Shown here: positions 14,101-26,100 of the stretch, piece by piece | How the letters are laid out: each line of letters opens with the position of its first letter | How positions within the stretch are numbered: the stretch's first letter is position 1 | NCBI GenBank assembly: GCA_013400975.1 | Contig: WBMZ01008930.1 | Coordinates: 1 to 64,000, forward strand | DNA length: 64,000 nt | DNA from: Atrichornis clamosus | Taxonomy: Eukaryota; Chordata; Aves; Passeriformes; Menuridae | Direction: 5' to 3' | The notes under the pieces: model-generated | Told to the model about the DNA's origin: nothing | Seen by the model: the letters and a program-made list of their open reading frames with translations, nothing else | Database searches by the model: none | Translations under genes and position numbers: made by a program

Positions 14101-17100
14101 TAGCATACAATCAATGAAGAGTCCCCATAAATCTGTAAAGGACACCTTGTGCCCCTCTTGCTTTCTCTCACAAAGCTCATTTTCATAGTATTTCATATGT
14201 TCCAAAGAGAAACTGTGCAGCTTGCTCTTGATCACACGTTTCCTGATTTCACCAATTGGCCCTCTGAGATCCTTCTGTGACCAATTTGCATCTTCATATA
14301 ACTTTGACATGGTCCTGGATAAAAGAAAGGTACTGTGATTCATCACCAGGAACATGACAATTCATTGGGCCTATACCACATGTAAGTGTTCTATTTCAGG
14401 CTACACGAGGCTCTTGCCCTCCAACTTTTACCTTGGAAGAGCATTTCAAAGCTGAGGCAGAATTTAGACTATATGTTTTTTGGTTTTTGTGGGGTTTTTT
14501 TTTGCTGCACAGATATATTCAAAATCATCCTAGCTTGTTTTTTCTCAGAATTAAAAGAGTAGTAAAGCAACACAGGTAACTTAAAGTTTTTACTAGAATT
14601 ACCCTTTGATTGTCCAAGCTGCAGCTCCTGTCTGAGGCCAGTTCCCTCAGCAGGGTCAGACCTTGTGTGAAATGTTAAGCTGGAGTTCAGCAGCAATATT
14701 ACACTGGCCAAGTGTGAGAACCCCTCCTTGGGCATGCAGCAGGTGAGTCACCTCAGACTCTGGGCATACGTAAGGCCAGGCTTGAGTTGCCAGCTCCCAG
14801 AACTCAAGTAGGTTCCAGTCATCCCCTCTCATCTCCACCTCACCTGTTCTAGTTCTGTCTCATATCCTTTTAGAGCAGCCCTTCAGAGGCAAAATGTTTT
14901 AAATTCCCCAATCCCTCCTAGTTGTGCAAGGCAGTCATCACTGAGTGCATGACATTCAGTGTTTTTCAGGGCTTTTCTTTTAAAGTTTGTTTTTTGAAGG
15001 CGTGTAAGAGTTGAGCCAGACAAACATTAGAGAGGATTTCTGAAGTGTTACATGCAACTAGATAACCAAGTTACAGGCAAAGCATCCTGGATTGGGCTCT
15101 TTTCTTTTTGTTTCTGTCAACACTTCAGTGTAATTTTAGAAATACTGTAGTTCTCATTTGATTTGTTTCTTGTAGCTAGAAGAAATAAGGGCAACAGCAT
15201 TGAGTGGTCCCATGAAATGAATGCCAGCATCATGCTGAGTAAATTCATCAGTAAGTCAAAATGCTTCACCAGGTTATCATTTTGCCAACACAAACAGCAA
15301 GCACAAGCTGAACTTTCCTTACCATGTTGTGGCAGATAAACCACTGATGTATGACACACAGTCCAAAACACCTAACTCCTGGAGAGCCAGAAGGCTGCCA
15401 AACATAGCTGTCATGGATCGCACTCCCCCTGCTGTGGTCACCACTGCCACCACTGGCACCTGCTCGACACACAAAGGCACAGAGTCGTTCACCACCAGAT
15501 GGAACCACGGGTGATGGCCATGCAGAAAAAAGTAACAAAACACCTGGATCACGTAGGTTTTGATTCAGTTCACCCTCTTCAGGGCAGTGCCTAGGTGTGT
15601 GTTTGAGTTGTGTAAATTTTGATGGAACTTAGTGTATGCTGAAAGCATTTCCCTCATCAGTGATGCTTTGGTAAGTCAGGAGCCGAAAGTACAGTCCTTG
15701 TATAACAAAATATATTTTCATATTTTCTCAGTGTTTTTAATTATTCATCACCTCTTTCCATCAAAACACATTTTAAAGCCCTAAGTTTAGCTAAGGTCAG
15801 AAGAACAGCACAAAATCTTTCTAAATCATTTTTACTTCATCTAAGTGTATATACAACATTTGTTATTCTCCAGGCAGATGGTGCCAAGCTTTATAGATTT
15901 ATTTTAACACCCTGTTTCTAACCCAGATTACCTGATCTTCCCTGATATCAGTGCTATATGTAATTTGGTTTTACTTTCCTAAGGGATGGCGCAATCCTGT
16001 TAGCCATCCTCCCTTTTTCCCATAGGTGGGACTTAACAAAAGCTGAGACAACAAATATTCCATTTTAGGAACATATAATGCCATTATCTTTAATCCTGTT
16101 TTCACTGGATTTTACCATCTACTTGTGGGTTTGGGGTTTTTGCGATTAATATGACTCAAACCCCCTTTACTCTCATTTAATGATAACAAGTCCTGTTCTA
16201 CTTTTTATCTAAGTTCATGAGCATTTTAACTGGGTTGACAAATGCTGTCCTGCACACATCAAGGATTGCATGAACAGAGCAGTGGAAGAAATATCACACA
16301 GGCACATTCTCCCAGACTCTTGCTCCAAACACCACATCCCCATAATAGATTTCTCTTATGTAATAGTATCCTGGAATCTGTAACCTCCAGTAACAGAGCT
16401 ACCTCCGACCTCAGGGATCCCTGGGAGAGGAGGGAGCAAGAGGTAACACACTGAAAAACACACAAGACAGAAGCTACTGCACCAGTGTGCTGTAGGAGAG
16501 TTGCAGCCTTCCCCTGTGAGCCTTGGAGCAGCAGAGAAGAGGTGTCAAACTGGAGAAATTGTCTCAGTCTAAGCAATCAAATTTCATCAAGCTTGGTTAT
16601 ACACACCTTCATGTCAACAAATACAGCATTTGAGTGCCCCTGAGTGAGGATGAAGGTTAGCAGAGAATGAAGGACCCATAACTGGCCTCCTGACAGTTCC
16701 TCTTTCATCCTCTCTGCCAAAAACTCTTGGATATGGTCTTAAGTGCAAGTGACAATATGGCTTATATTATTTAGTCTAGAATATGTGGAAGAGCTACACG
16801 GATGGTAATGCAAGAATATCACATTCACTTCTTTCAAAGCGAATCATAGTATTTCAAGTTCCCAAGATGCCATCCCACATACCTCATCCTCCTGCAGGTC
16901 TTCATCTAGATGAAGAACATTTTTCAGAGCAGCAGCTACCACCTTCTTCCTTTTACAGATGAAATCCTGCTCCTCTGCACATAGATCAAACCCCAACCGC
17001 AAATCTAAATTCTTGCAACTAGAAATAAGAACAGTGAAAGACATTACCTGTAGCCATTTCTAGAGCCACTGCTTGAGACATTAAGCAAAACCAGTGACAA

Positions 17101-20100
17101 CAATAAACCACTTTAAAAAAATTATATTTTCAACTACATGAAGGTTCCCCTACGCATATGAAAGCAGGTATAGGGAAATAACAGACCCTATATTTGTGCC
17201 TTCCTGTGGAGATTTCAAACCAGAATTATGTCCTGAACTATTTCACACAATCATAAGAAAGTTAAATAAATAAAATTGTCTGTTTATTTAAAACTAGGAA
17301 ACTAACTGAATTCAAGCTGTTTCACATTGAACTCTGACATTTGGACACTTCTTCCTCACGTTCTCTTGCTATGCATGTGTTTCTTGAAGCACACAGGGGA
17401 CCTTAGCAGTTATTCAGACTTAAGATAATTTAATTAAAAGGACCCTAATACAGAGTTAGGCTTATATCTACTTGAACTTGTGTTGTAACTGTTTGAGTCA
17501 GATGAAGTCTCTTAAGTGCATCCCTTCATATCCATACATTATTGTGAATATCAAGTGCATCGTTCATTTTATAACTTGTATTTTCACAGGGCTACTCTTT
17601 CAGTTTTTTTTTTTTTTCAGGCAAAAAAACTCCCCTCTGTCTCTTCTCTGAATATTAATCCATGAAAACCTCTAATTTATCATATACCTGCAACTAAGGC
17701 TTGCAATGCAGCTAACTCATCAGCAGGGGGTAATGTTGCCCTTCAGAAAGCTCGTCAAATCAGTCAATAAATTAATTCCTGACCATGTGTTTAATTTAAA
17801 AATGACCTGTAGAGTGCTGGTAAATGCATAACGGTATTAGAAGCACGTTAGAAATGTGTTACACATAAACGTGCATGTATTTAAGATAAAGGTTACAAGA
17901 CAGGGATTTTTAAATATCAAAATTACAAAGCATCAACATTAGGAAAAACATTATGACTTTATACCCCATGACTAGCTACCACCTATTCTGTTATAAACTC
18001 TTATCAATCAATTTAAAAGCTTTAAAAGCTTTAAAGCATTTTATTAATCATTCCCCATATTTCAGTTATCTTTAACCAAGTACCATCTTTATTCCCAAAT
18101 TTGAAATGAACTACTTTAAGCTGTAGCTTGCTTTCATCTGAAGATGATACTATGAAAGTAGAGGAGATGGCCTAAGTAATCATTCAAAAGAAATAAAATA
18201 TTTACCCATTTTCCTCATTCACAGACACCTCATAAGATTCCCCCTGATAATCAAGAATGAAAACACCATAAATTTTAAATAGAATTGAAATTTTGCAAAA
18301 GCAAGTTTTACAGTATTAGAAATTATTCAGATATATAGGCTAATGAAAAATCTTTGGTCTCTTCTGAGGCCTTCAGCACACAATCCTTGCTAGGATCCTG
18401 TTTTTAAAATACTTGTAAAGCAGTCAGCAATTCTAAATATCTTAATTTTTCCCTGAATAATAGTTATATTTCTAAATGCATGCAGAGCGGAGCATACAAA
18501 TAACTCACTAGTACATATTTAATAGCAAAATTAATATCTGACCTCATAGCACATATATAGTTTAGCTTGCTGAAAGATTTCCAAGGATACTCACTCTCAT
18601 CACTGTCACTTTCTTTCCCAAGTCTAGAGAATGGAGAGGCACAGCCAGAGGGCTGCTTACACCCATTTCTCTCCAAGCTGAGCCATGCTGAATTAAAGAG
18701 GGAAAAAATGTAGTACAGTGAATGTTATTTATAAACTATAGGTACCAAAATACCAGAATGGGTTAACTCATGATTCTTTTCCCAAAAGTTACTTTAGGTG
18801 TTATCACCATCCACAAGCAAAACATACACAACAGAAAAAACGCTCCTTAGGCAGAGTCATGAGCAGTCTGGGTTGACTGTGCTTGATGTAGTGGAACCTG
18901 GTGGTTTCACTGCTTCCTAGTCTGGAGTGAGGACCTATGGAACTGTCCTGGGTTTCTTCATAGGATCCTTTCATTGTGAAAGTGAAATTCCTCCCTAAGA
19001 ATAAGAAGCAAACCGCAGAGATGTTAACTGCACCTAGCCCTGAAAAATAGCAAATAAAAATGCCCAAAGTAACATTTCAGCCTTAGTGCAGTAGGTGCTA
19101 ATTTGGACTGCAATGTTTTTCCTCCCCTGTGACCGTGTGCAACACTTGGCCCTCTGAGCTCCCTTGGACTGCAGGGGCTCGGAACTCACCAGCTCTAAAG
19201 TTCGTGATACTCACAGAACTGATCCCAACTCTGACAATGGGGGCTGGGCTGACACCCCCAACTCCTCATGGCTCCACTGAGAATTACAAAGGCATCGGTC
19301 GTGAGTATTTCAGTGACCTCGAGAGGAATTTTCAATAGGCACCTTTGTACATAATTCTTTGTGTGAATGCGTGTTTGAATTGATTTAAATACCCCAAAGC
19401 AGGTGTAGAATGAATGTTACCATCTTACATTCATAATTAAGTTACTTGCTCTTGTGCTTATAGTAAATCCTACTGAATCATTTTGTAAATGTTAGACAAT
19501 GATTAACCACCACTAAATCCTTTAGACAAATTGTTGATCAAGTCTGAATCCAAGTTTGGCAAGAAGGTCCACGCTGAAAGTCACAACTCAGTGTGAAGGT
19601 CTCTTTCACTCACTGGCACCCTTCCCTTTTCCATTTTCACCCTTTTGCATCTCCTGTCTCCACATGAATAATTCTATATTGATTTTAATCTGAGTTTTCT
19701 TTGTACATTTCATAAATGTAGTAAGTAACAGAGTGAACCTTGCCATCAAACTTTGTCACACTTTTACAAATTTATATTAAATCTACATTTGCTGATACCT
19801 TTGCCAGTGATTCTTTAAGTGACCTAAACCGTTCATTGTGACACCCTGCCAAGTGACACAGAGTGTGTGTTACACCAGTGGATGCCACTTGCAGCATTCA
19901 CATCCCCTGAGTTTCCACTGTAGTCGTCCCCCTCCTGAGAGTTGTGTCTCCCTTCTCTTACTTTCTGTTTTCACCACAGATACTTCAGTTCCATCATACT
20001 GCAGTGATGTTTCCAAGTCTCCCAGCCACCTTCAGATATTCCCTTAAGTTAGAAAGTCATGTCCTTTTCCAAGGATTTTCACTATTAGCAAATAGGTAAT

Positions 20101-23100
20101 TCAGGAAACACCTCAATCCCCAAGCAGCCCTGAGAAAAATAGAGACTAAAACAGAACAAATATTTTTCTAGATTCAGCTACGTTTGCCATAGCATAAAAA
20201 GTTATGACAAACAATTTAAATTAGTAACCTCACTTGTGTAAGAACTCTGCATTTTTGTTTCGTTCACATGTACTTCCAAACAGGAAACTTCACGAGACTG
20301 GAAGAGATAAGCAATAAAATCACTGGTCACAGAAACAGTTCAGAATTCTCACTGAGGGTCTAGGGGTCTTGTAGAAATACCATGCTTGGCCATGATAGTC
20401 TGTGGACATGAAGATATTGTAGAAGCTGTTTACCTTGTATAAGTCTTGCAAGCAATACTGTGGTCAAGGGAGCCAAGATAACTGGGGATCTGTCCCATTA
20501 CTTTTAAATACCATTCCCCAACAGTTAACACAGGAAATTTTTCCCTCCATCTTCCAGCCACATCCTTCAGTTCTTCCCTACCACTAGATTGGTATATAAA
20601 AAAACCAATTACCACTAGTACGCCATTAGTAATGATCTTCTCAGATACACCAGGTCTGAAAAGCAAAACCAAAAATATTTCTTTAAAAATGGGTATATAC
20701 GCAATAAATTTTTTAAAGCAAATAGTTCTCTGAGCCCAGTTTTTCTAGCTGTCAAGTACCACCAGCACTCCGTCTCGTGGTCACTGCCAGGTCACAGTCC
20801 CGTAACTTCCCAATGATTATCCTTCTTTCTTATCTTCCCTGATCAGCATCATGTCTCCTTAGGCTGAATCACAAAATAAACACCCACTCTCAGAATGAGA
20901 CTGTCATTCAAGAAGGGATTTTACCAAGTTCGGGAGAAAAAAGCAATCCTGGGGAAGATGCTGAGATGGGATGTCTGAGCACAGGCACATGGGATCACTG
21001 CCCCAAGCTGCATTACCACTCTCTCTAAAATGCAGTTTTCTGGTGACAAAATTTGTAACGTTTAGGTTTTACTTACATATTTTCCAGTAGAAATTCCACT
21101 TCTAGTTCTTCCTGATTCTGCAAATAAGATTAATTTTTAATTTAAGGAAAACAAATGAAAAAATGTTTTCCTTTGATACAGCCCTGATGATATTTTTAAA
21201 ACATTCTCTTGCGAGGTTTTGTATTCCCACACCCTCAGTATCATAATGTGAATGGATGCAGTTTTCTGTGGCCACCCTTTCATTTCCATCTCTCCACTGC
21301 TCTGTTGTTGACAAACCAGCTGTGCCCCCAAGAGAAAGAGAAGATTAAGTATCATGGAATAGGGAACGAGGGTACCATTATTCATTTCTTAGTAGGATAA
21401 GACATGGGTCGATCAATGCTGGGGAAGGGAAGGTGAATGAAGTAGGAGAACTAAATTAAGAATGAATTGACCTATTATGGTGAATAAATGGAGAGAAGGC
21501 CTGGGTTAAAACAAAAGAATTTGCAGAGTATAGTGATTAAACATAAAAAAAAAAAAAAGGTGGGAGAAGGGATCAACTTGGAAAATAAAACCAGCCAGGG
21601 TGAAGGGAAGAAGAGAGAAGACTGGAGCTGTGAAGGGGAATCAGGGAAAGTGCTCAGGAGAGACAAATCAAGAGGAAAAGAGACGGGAAAAGTATAAGAA
21701 GGAGAATAGAGACAGAGAGAGTAAGACACCAACAATATAAAAGAGTCTGAATAACTGTATTACTTTACTCCAGCCATTTGCTGCTCTATGGGATACAGCC
21801 AGTCCAGGAAATACAACACAAAAAAAAGTATATCAGAGATCTTCTGTATCACCCACAGGGGGAAAAGCACTGATTATTGGATGATATAAATCTCTTTCTG
21901 ACAAGTGATGGTAACACTTTTTCATTCATATTCAGAATAACTTACATTTATTGACCAATATCACTTCTGTCTGGCTGTACATCATACTTTAACTTTGTGA
22001 AATTACTGTGAAAACCATGCCAAAACTGATAATGCAGTTGTTATGGTAAAATCATCTTTATAATAAAAGTGAAGACTAATTTTGTATTTACTAGTTCATA
22101 TCAGTAAATGAGACATCTCCAATGGCAACTCTGAGAGCTGACTCTGTGGCATGTAGCACAGCAGCAGGTAGATTTCCTTGCTGTTTTCTCCCAAAGCCTC
22201 TCTTTCATGAGAATTACAGTGATTGCAACAGTTTGGAACAGAAGGCTGAGGCACAGATTTTAGAAAGCAGTTGCCTTACACAGATGCAAGACAGACTGTA
22301 TTGAGTATCTGGTGGTGAACAGACTGTACTATCCAAACTCACTTGTCCAAAGAACAGCAGAAACAAGGTTCGTAAGAACCCATCTCCTAGCGTCTGCCTA
22401 ATTGTTCTTGCCTTATGTTCCCATCCTTTTTACGTTGTTTTACACACAGTCACACAAATTATATTTCTATTAAGATCCACTTGCATTTCTGTGGGTGAAA
22501 AACCCAGAGCATAGCACTCACACAGATTATATTTCTTTTAAGCCCCAGCCACATATTTGTGGGCGAAAACCCCAGAGCAGAGCAATGGAAAGGCCTGTTA
22601 GACCACAGTGAGCAAGAGGCACAGCAAAGCAACCCTGCTGCTCTGACACTACCCATCTGACCTCCTCATCCCTCCTTCTGAGATAACTTGGTAGATGAAA
22701 GAAATTATTATGGGCAGAGGTGGCACTACAGCCTATTATGAAGATTGCCCAGCCTGTTGCATTACTAAGACATTTTAAAAAAATAAAATAACCCAAACTC
22801 TCCTATAAATCCATGTATAGACCATAATCTGTGGTGCCTCATGGGCACCTGATTCATCACGAACCAAAGAAGGGCAGCTTGACCAAGGCGTTCCTGAGAT
22901 ACAGCTCACAGTCTGACCTCCACCACTTCCACCTTGCTAATGGGATAAGACAGCTCTGCACATGCCTCAGAGCAAACTCAGGGCTTGAATTGCACTTCGA
23001 ATTATCTCAGTCACATGAGGCTTTTTCTGAGGAAGGCTGTGGCCAGCTGGAACAGGTTTAGTAAGCAATCCTTAGTAGGGATTGGCCTTCTAAAAGAGTA

Positions 23101-26100
23101 GTTAATAAACACTCTCCAAAGCAATAGCAATCTAAAAAACAGGCAAGAGTGTTTTCCGAAGAGTCTGTCTGACGCAGTGGTTTAGAAATAAACAGAGCAC
23201 ACCAGTTCCACAGAATCACAGAATTAACTAGGTTGGAAAAGACCTTTGAGATCATCAAGTCCAACCTATGACCTAACTCCACCTTAACAATCTAACCATG
23301 GCACTGAGTGCCACATCCAGTCCTTTTTTAAACACCTCCAGGGACGGTGACTCCACCACCCTCCCTGGGCAGCCCATTCCAATGCCCAATCACTCTTTCA
23401 GTCAAGATTCTTTTCCTGATGTCTAGCCTAAACTTCCCCTGGCGCAGCTTAAGACTGTGTCCTCTCCTGTCACTGGTTGCCTGGGAGAAGAGACTGACCC
23501 CGCTAGGAATTGTAAACTGAAGCCCTTGACAGAAGTGTGAAAGTCCCTGAAGTTGTGTTACCACACACTCTCCAAACAGAGCAGGTGTTACTTTTTGCAG
23601 AAAGTAATCTGAGTACATATTCTGTTCTCTTAAAAGATGGGTGTGATTTCTCCACCTGTCCTCTCAGCAACTTCATTCACTCAACATTTCATAAGATATT
23701 CTTTATCTCCTCTTTAATACAACCAAACACAATAGTCTTTGAGACACACACAGCAAACAAAACACTTAGGTCGTATTCTGACTTAGAAATAAAAAATAAA
23801 ATACTGATGAGATTCTCATTCATCAAGGCCTGTCAATTCTGTGCTGTCTCAGTCCCTCTAAAAGAAATTGGTTACCCTGTAACAAAAGACCATAAGCAGA
23901 CTTGCTGAGATTTTTTTTCTTAAAGTTGTATAGCAGAAGTAGGAAAAAAAGCTGAAGATATTATTATGAGAATGAAATGCTTCATTTACCAAGCACATTA
24001 TCTGAAAGAACTGGACAGAACCCGTGGTGAAGCTGAGAGGAGATATCCCTAATGAGCCACTTGCCAAAGGGTCAGAGCAACTGCCTGCAAAGAGGGACAG
24101 GTTTGTTGCCACCCCTGCTCTGTCTGGCTCTTACAAAAGCGATGAAATCCCCTAACCATCAACTTCTTCATTTTTGACTCTTGTTCTCTGTTTTTTCAAA
24201 ATATATTTTTGAAATCTGAAAAAAGAGAAAATTCGGAATACAAAAAGCATTTTGCATCTAATTCCAATCACAACAGGGAGGTGTTTGTAACTCCTCTCCT
24301 AAAACCCAAACATTTAACTTTGTATTATAATAACATCCTTTTAACAAAATCCTTTTTAACAAAGTCTTTGTGTGTGAGAACTAATTTAATGTTTAATATA
24401 GCTAGTAACTTGGGATTAAGAGTAAGAGTATTAATTTCTCTATCCACTTACCTCTGGATTCAACTCAAAATTCAGGTGAACTTTTTCTCCAGGTTGGATT
24501 TTAGCTACATCAAAATGAACAGTCATAATCTGGTCATCTGGTGTAAAAGTATCCTCATCACAGACTGTCAGCTCGAGGATGTTCTGAGGAGAGAGGCAGA
24601 GAAGGATGTAAATGACATCATCTGGGACTGCTAAGCCCAAAAGGAAGGTCCAGCAAGAGCCGACATGCAGCCCTCATGTTGTTCATGTGGACAGACTCCT
24701 GTGACAGCGTGGAGCTCAGCTCACAACCCCTGCGGCTCAGACTGGAAAGTCAGGGACTTATCCTAGAAGAGGCAAATCATCAGATCTGGCAATGACCAAG
24801 AGCTCAAAAGAACAGAGGCATAAGTGACATGCATGATGATAACGTGCACTGGACAGAGTAGAGGTTACATGTCCTCTTCATCAGTTCCTTCGTGGATTCA
24901 AAATTACCACTTTGAGAGATTTTGGCATTTCAGCAGATGGTAATAATAAAGGGAAAATTCTTAGCCATTTACAAATGGAAGTTGAAGCACACTACTAGAC
25001 TCTTAACAGGATCTGAATTATATTGATTCCCCTGGCAGTTCCTCAGGGCTCGGATTACCCATAGCAGCATGAGAAGATGCAGCACTACATACCAGAAGAA
25101 GCTGACCCAGTACCTAGACCTTGTATCACTTGCACTCCAACTGCTTATTTTCTCTGCCAACTCTATAAACATTTTAACAGGGTTTTTTTACAACTGTCCT
25201 GGAACAGGAAGAAGCATTCAGTGCTATTCCAGATATTCCACAACCTTCTAAGCTCAAACTCATTCTTTCCATTACCTACCCATTCCTCAGCTTAATTGAG
25301 TACAAGCCGTGTGTGACCCTCAAGCCTCTCACAAAGAGTCTGCACACAGCAGGTTTGCTCAGAAAGCACCTGCTCACTAGCACAGCCACAGATCCCACCT
25401 TCACTTCACTTTGTATCATGAAGTGGAAAGTTTCATTCCAGACAGGGTTTCTGCAGTTGGGTACAGGTCTTGTCCGGGCTTCCCGACACGAAGCTGTTGG
25501 CAGCCACAGCTTGACATAGCAATCAGTTTGGCTCCCTGTGTTAACAACAAGTTGCATAGTTAGTACAGCAGTACTGTGTTATTATTTCTTTTGCCCAGTC
25601 AGGGCAAGAAAAGATTAACCTCTGGAGAGTCCTAAATATCTTTTTAGACCCAAAGGAAAACATTCAGGGATTCGAGTTTCTTAACTTTTCTTTTTACATT
25701 TATATCAGTTTCAAACAAAAGTCAGTTTTAAACCACTATTTGATAACAAAAGTCAAAATATTTAATTTCAACAGTACTGAACAAAGTACTCTGCCTCTTG
25801 TGATTTTTTAACTCCTATTTTCAAATACTTGCCAGGCTCCAAAAAAATTCATATACAACTTCACTTCTTGAAATGTCACTTTTTAAAATAAAATGGAAAA
25901 TTTCATTTGGGGAATTTTTCAGACTTGTTCTAATTGTAAAGCACAAGTCATCCACAGTGATAGAGCAATGAAGACACAAACACAGCAGCATCCAATGCAA
26001 CTACTGATTTTCCTGTGTCTTTCACAAAGATGCTCCTTTCAGAAGGGAAATGGACAATCTGAGGAAAAAGGGGCACTGAAGAGTTAGGAGAAAGGGAAAT

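Larger units (their letters stand above)
21118..24451 (-). other. largest intron of the PLA2G4E-like gene (3.3 kb)
   Basis: The intron contains a purine-rich stretch at 21480-21720, a diverged 68-base tandem duplication at 22451-22586 and a minus-strand CR1 fragment at 23207-23503, each listed separately. No coding exon is supported. Confidence 0.7.

Noticed and set aside
23537..23908. 123-codon plus-strand frame
   Set aside because: It lies within a PLA2G4E-like intron next to a CR1 copy, shows no family similarity and has no splice context.
24209..24634. 141-codon plus-strand frame
   Set aside because: It overlaps the minus-strand C2 exon at 24452-24583 and is its shadow extended into AT-rich intron.
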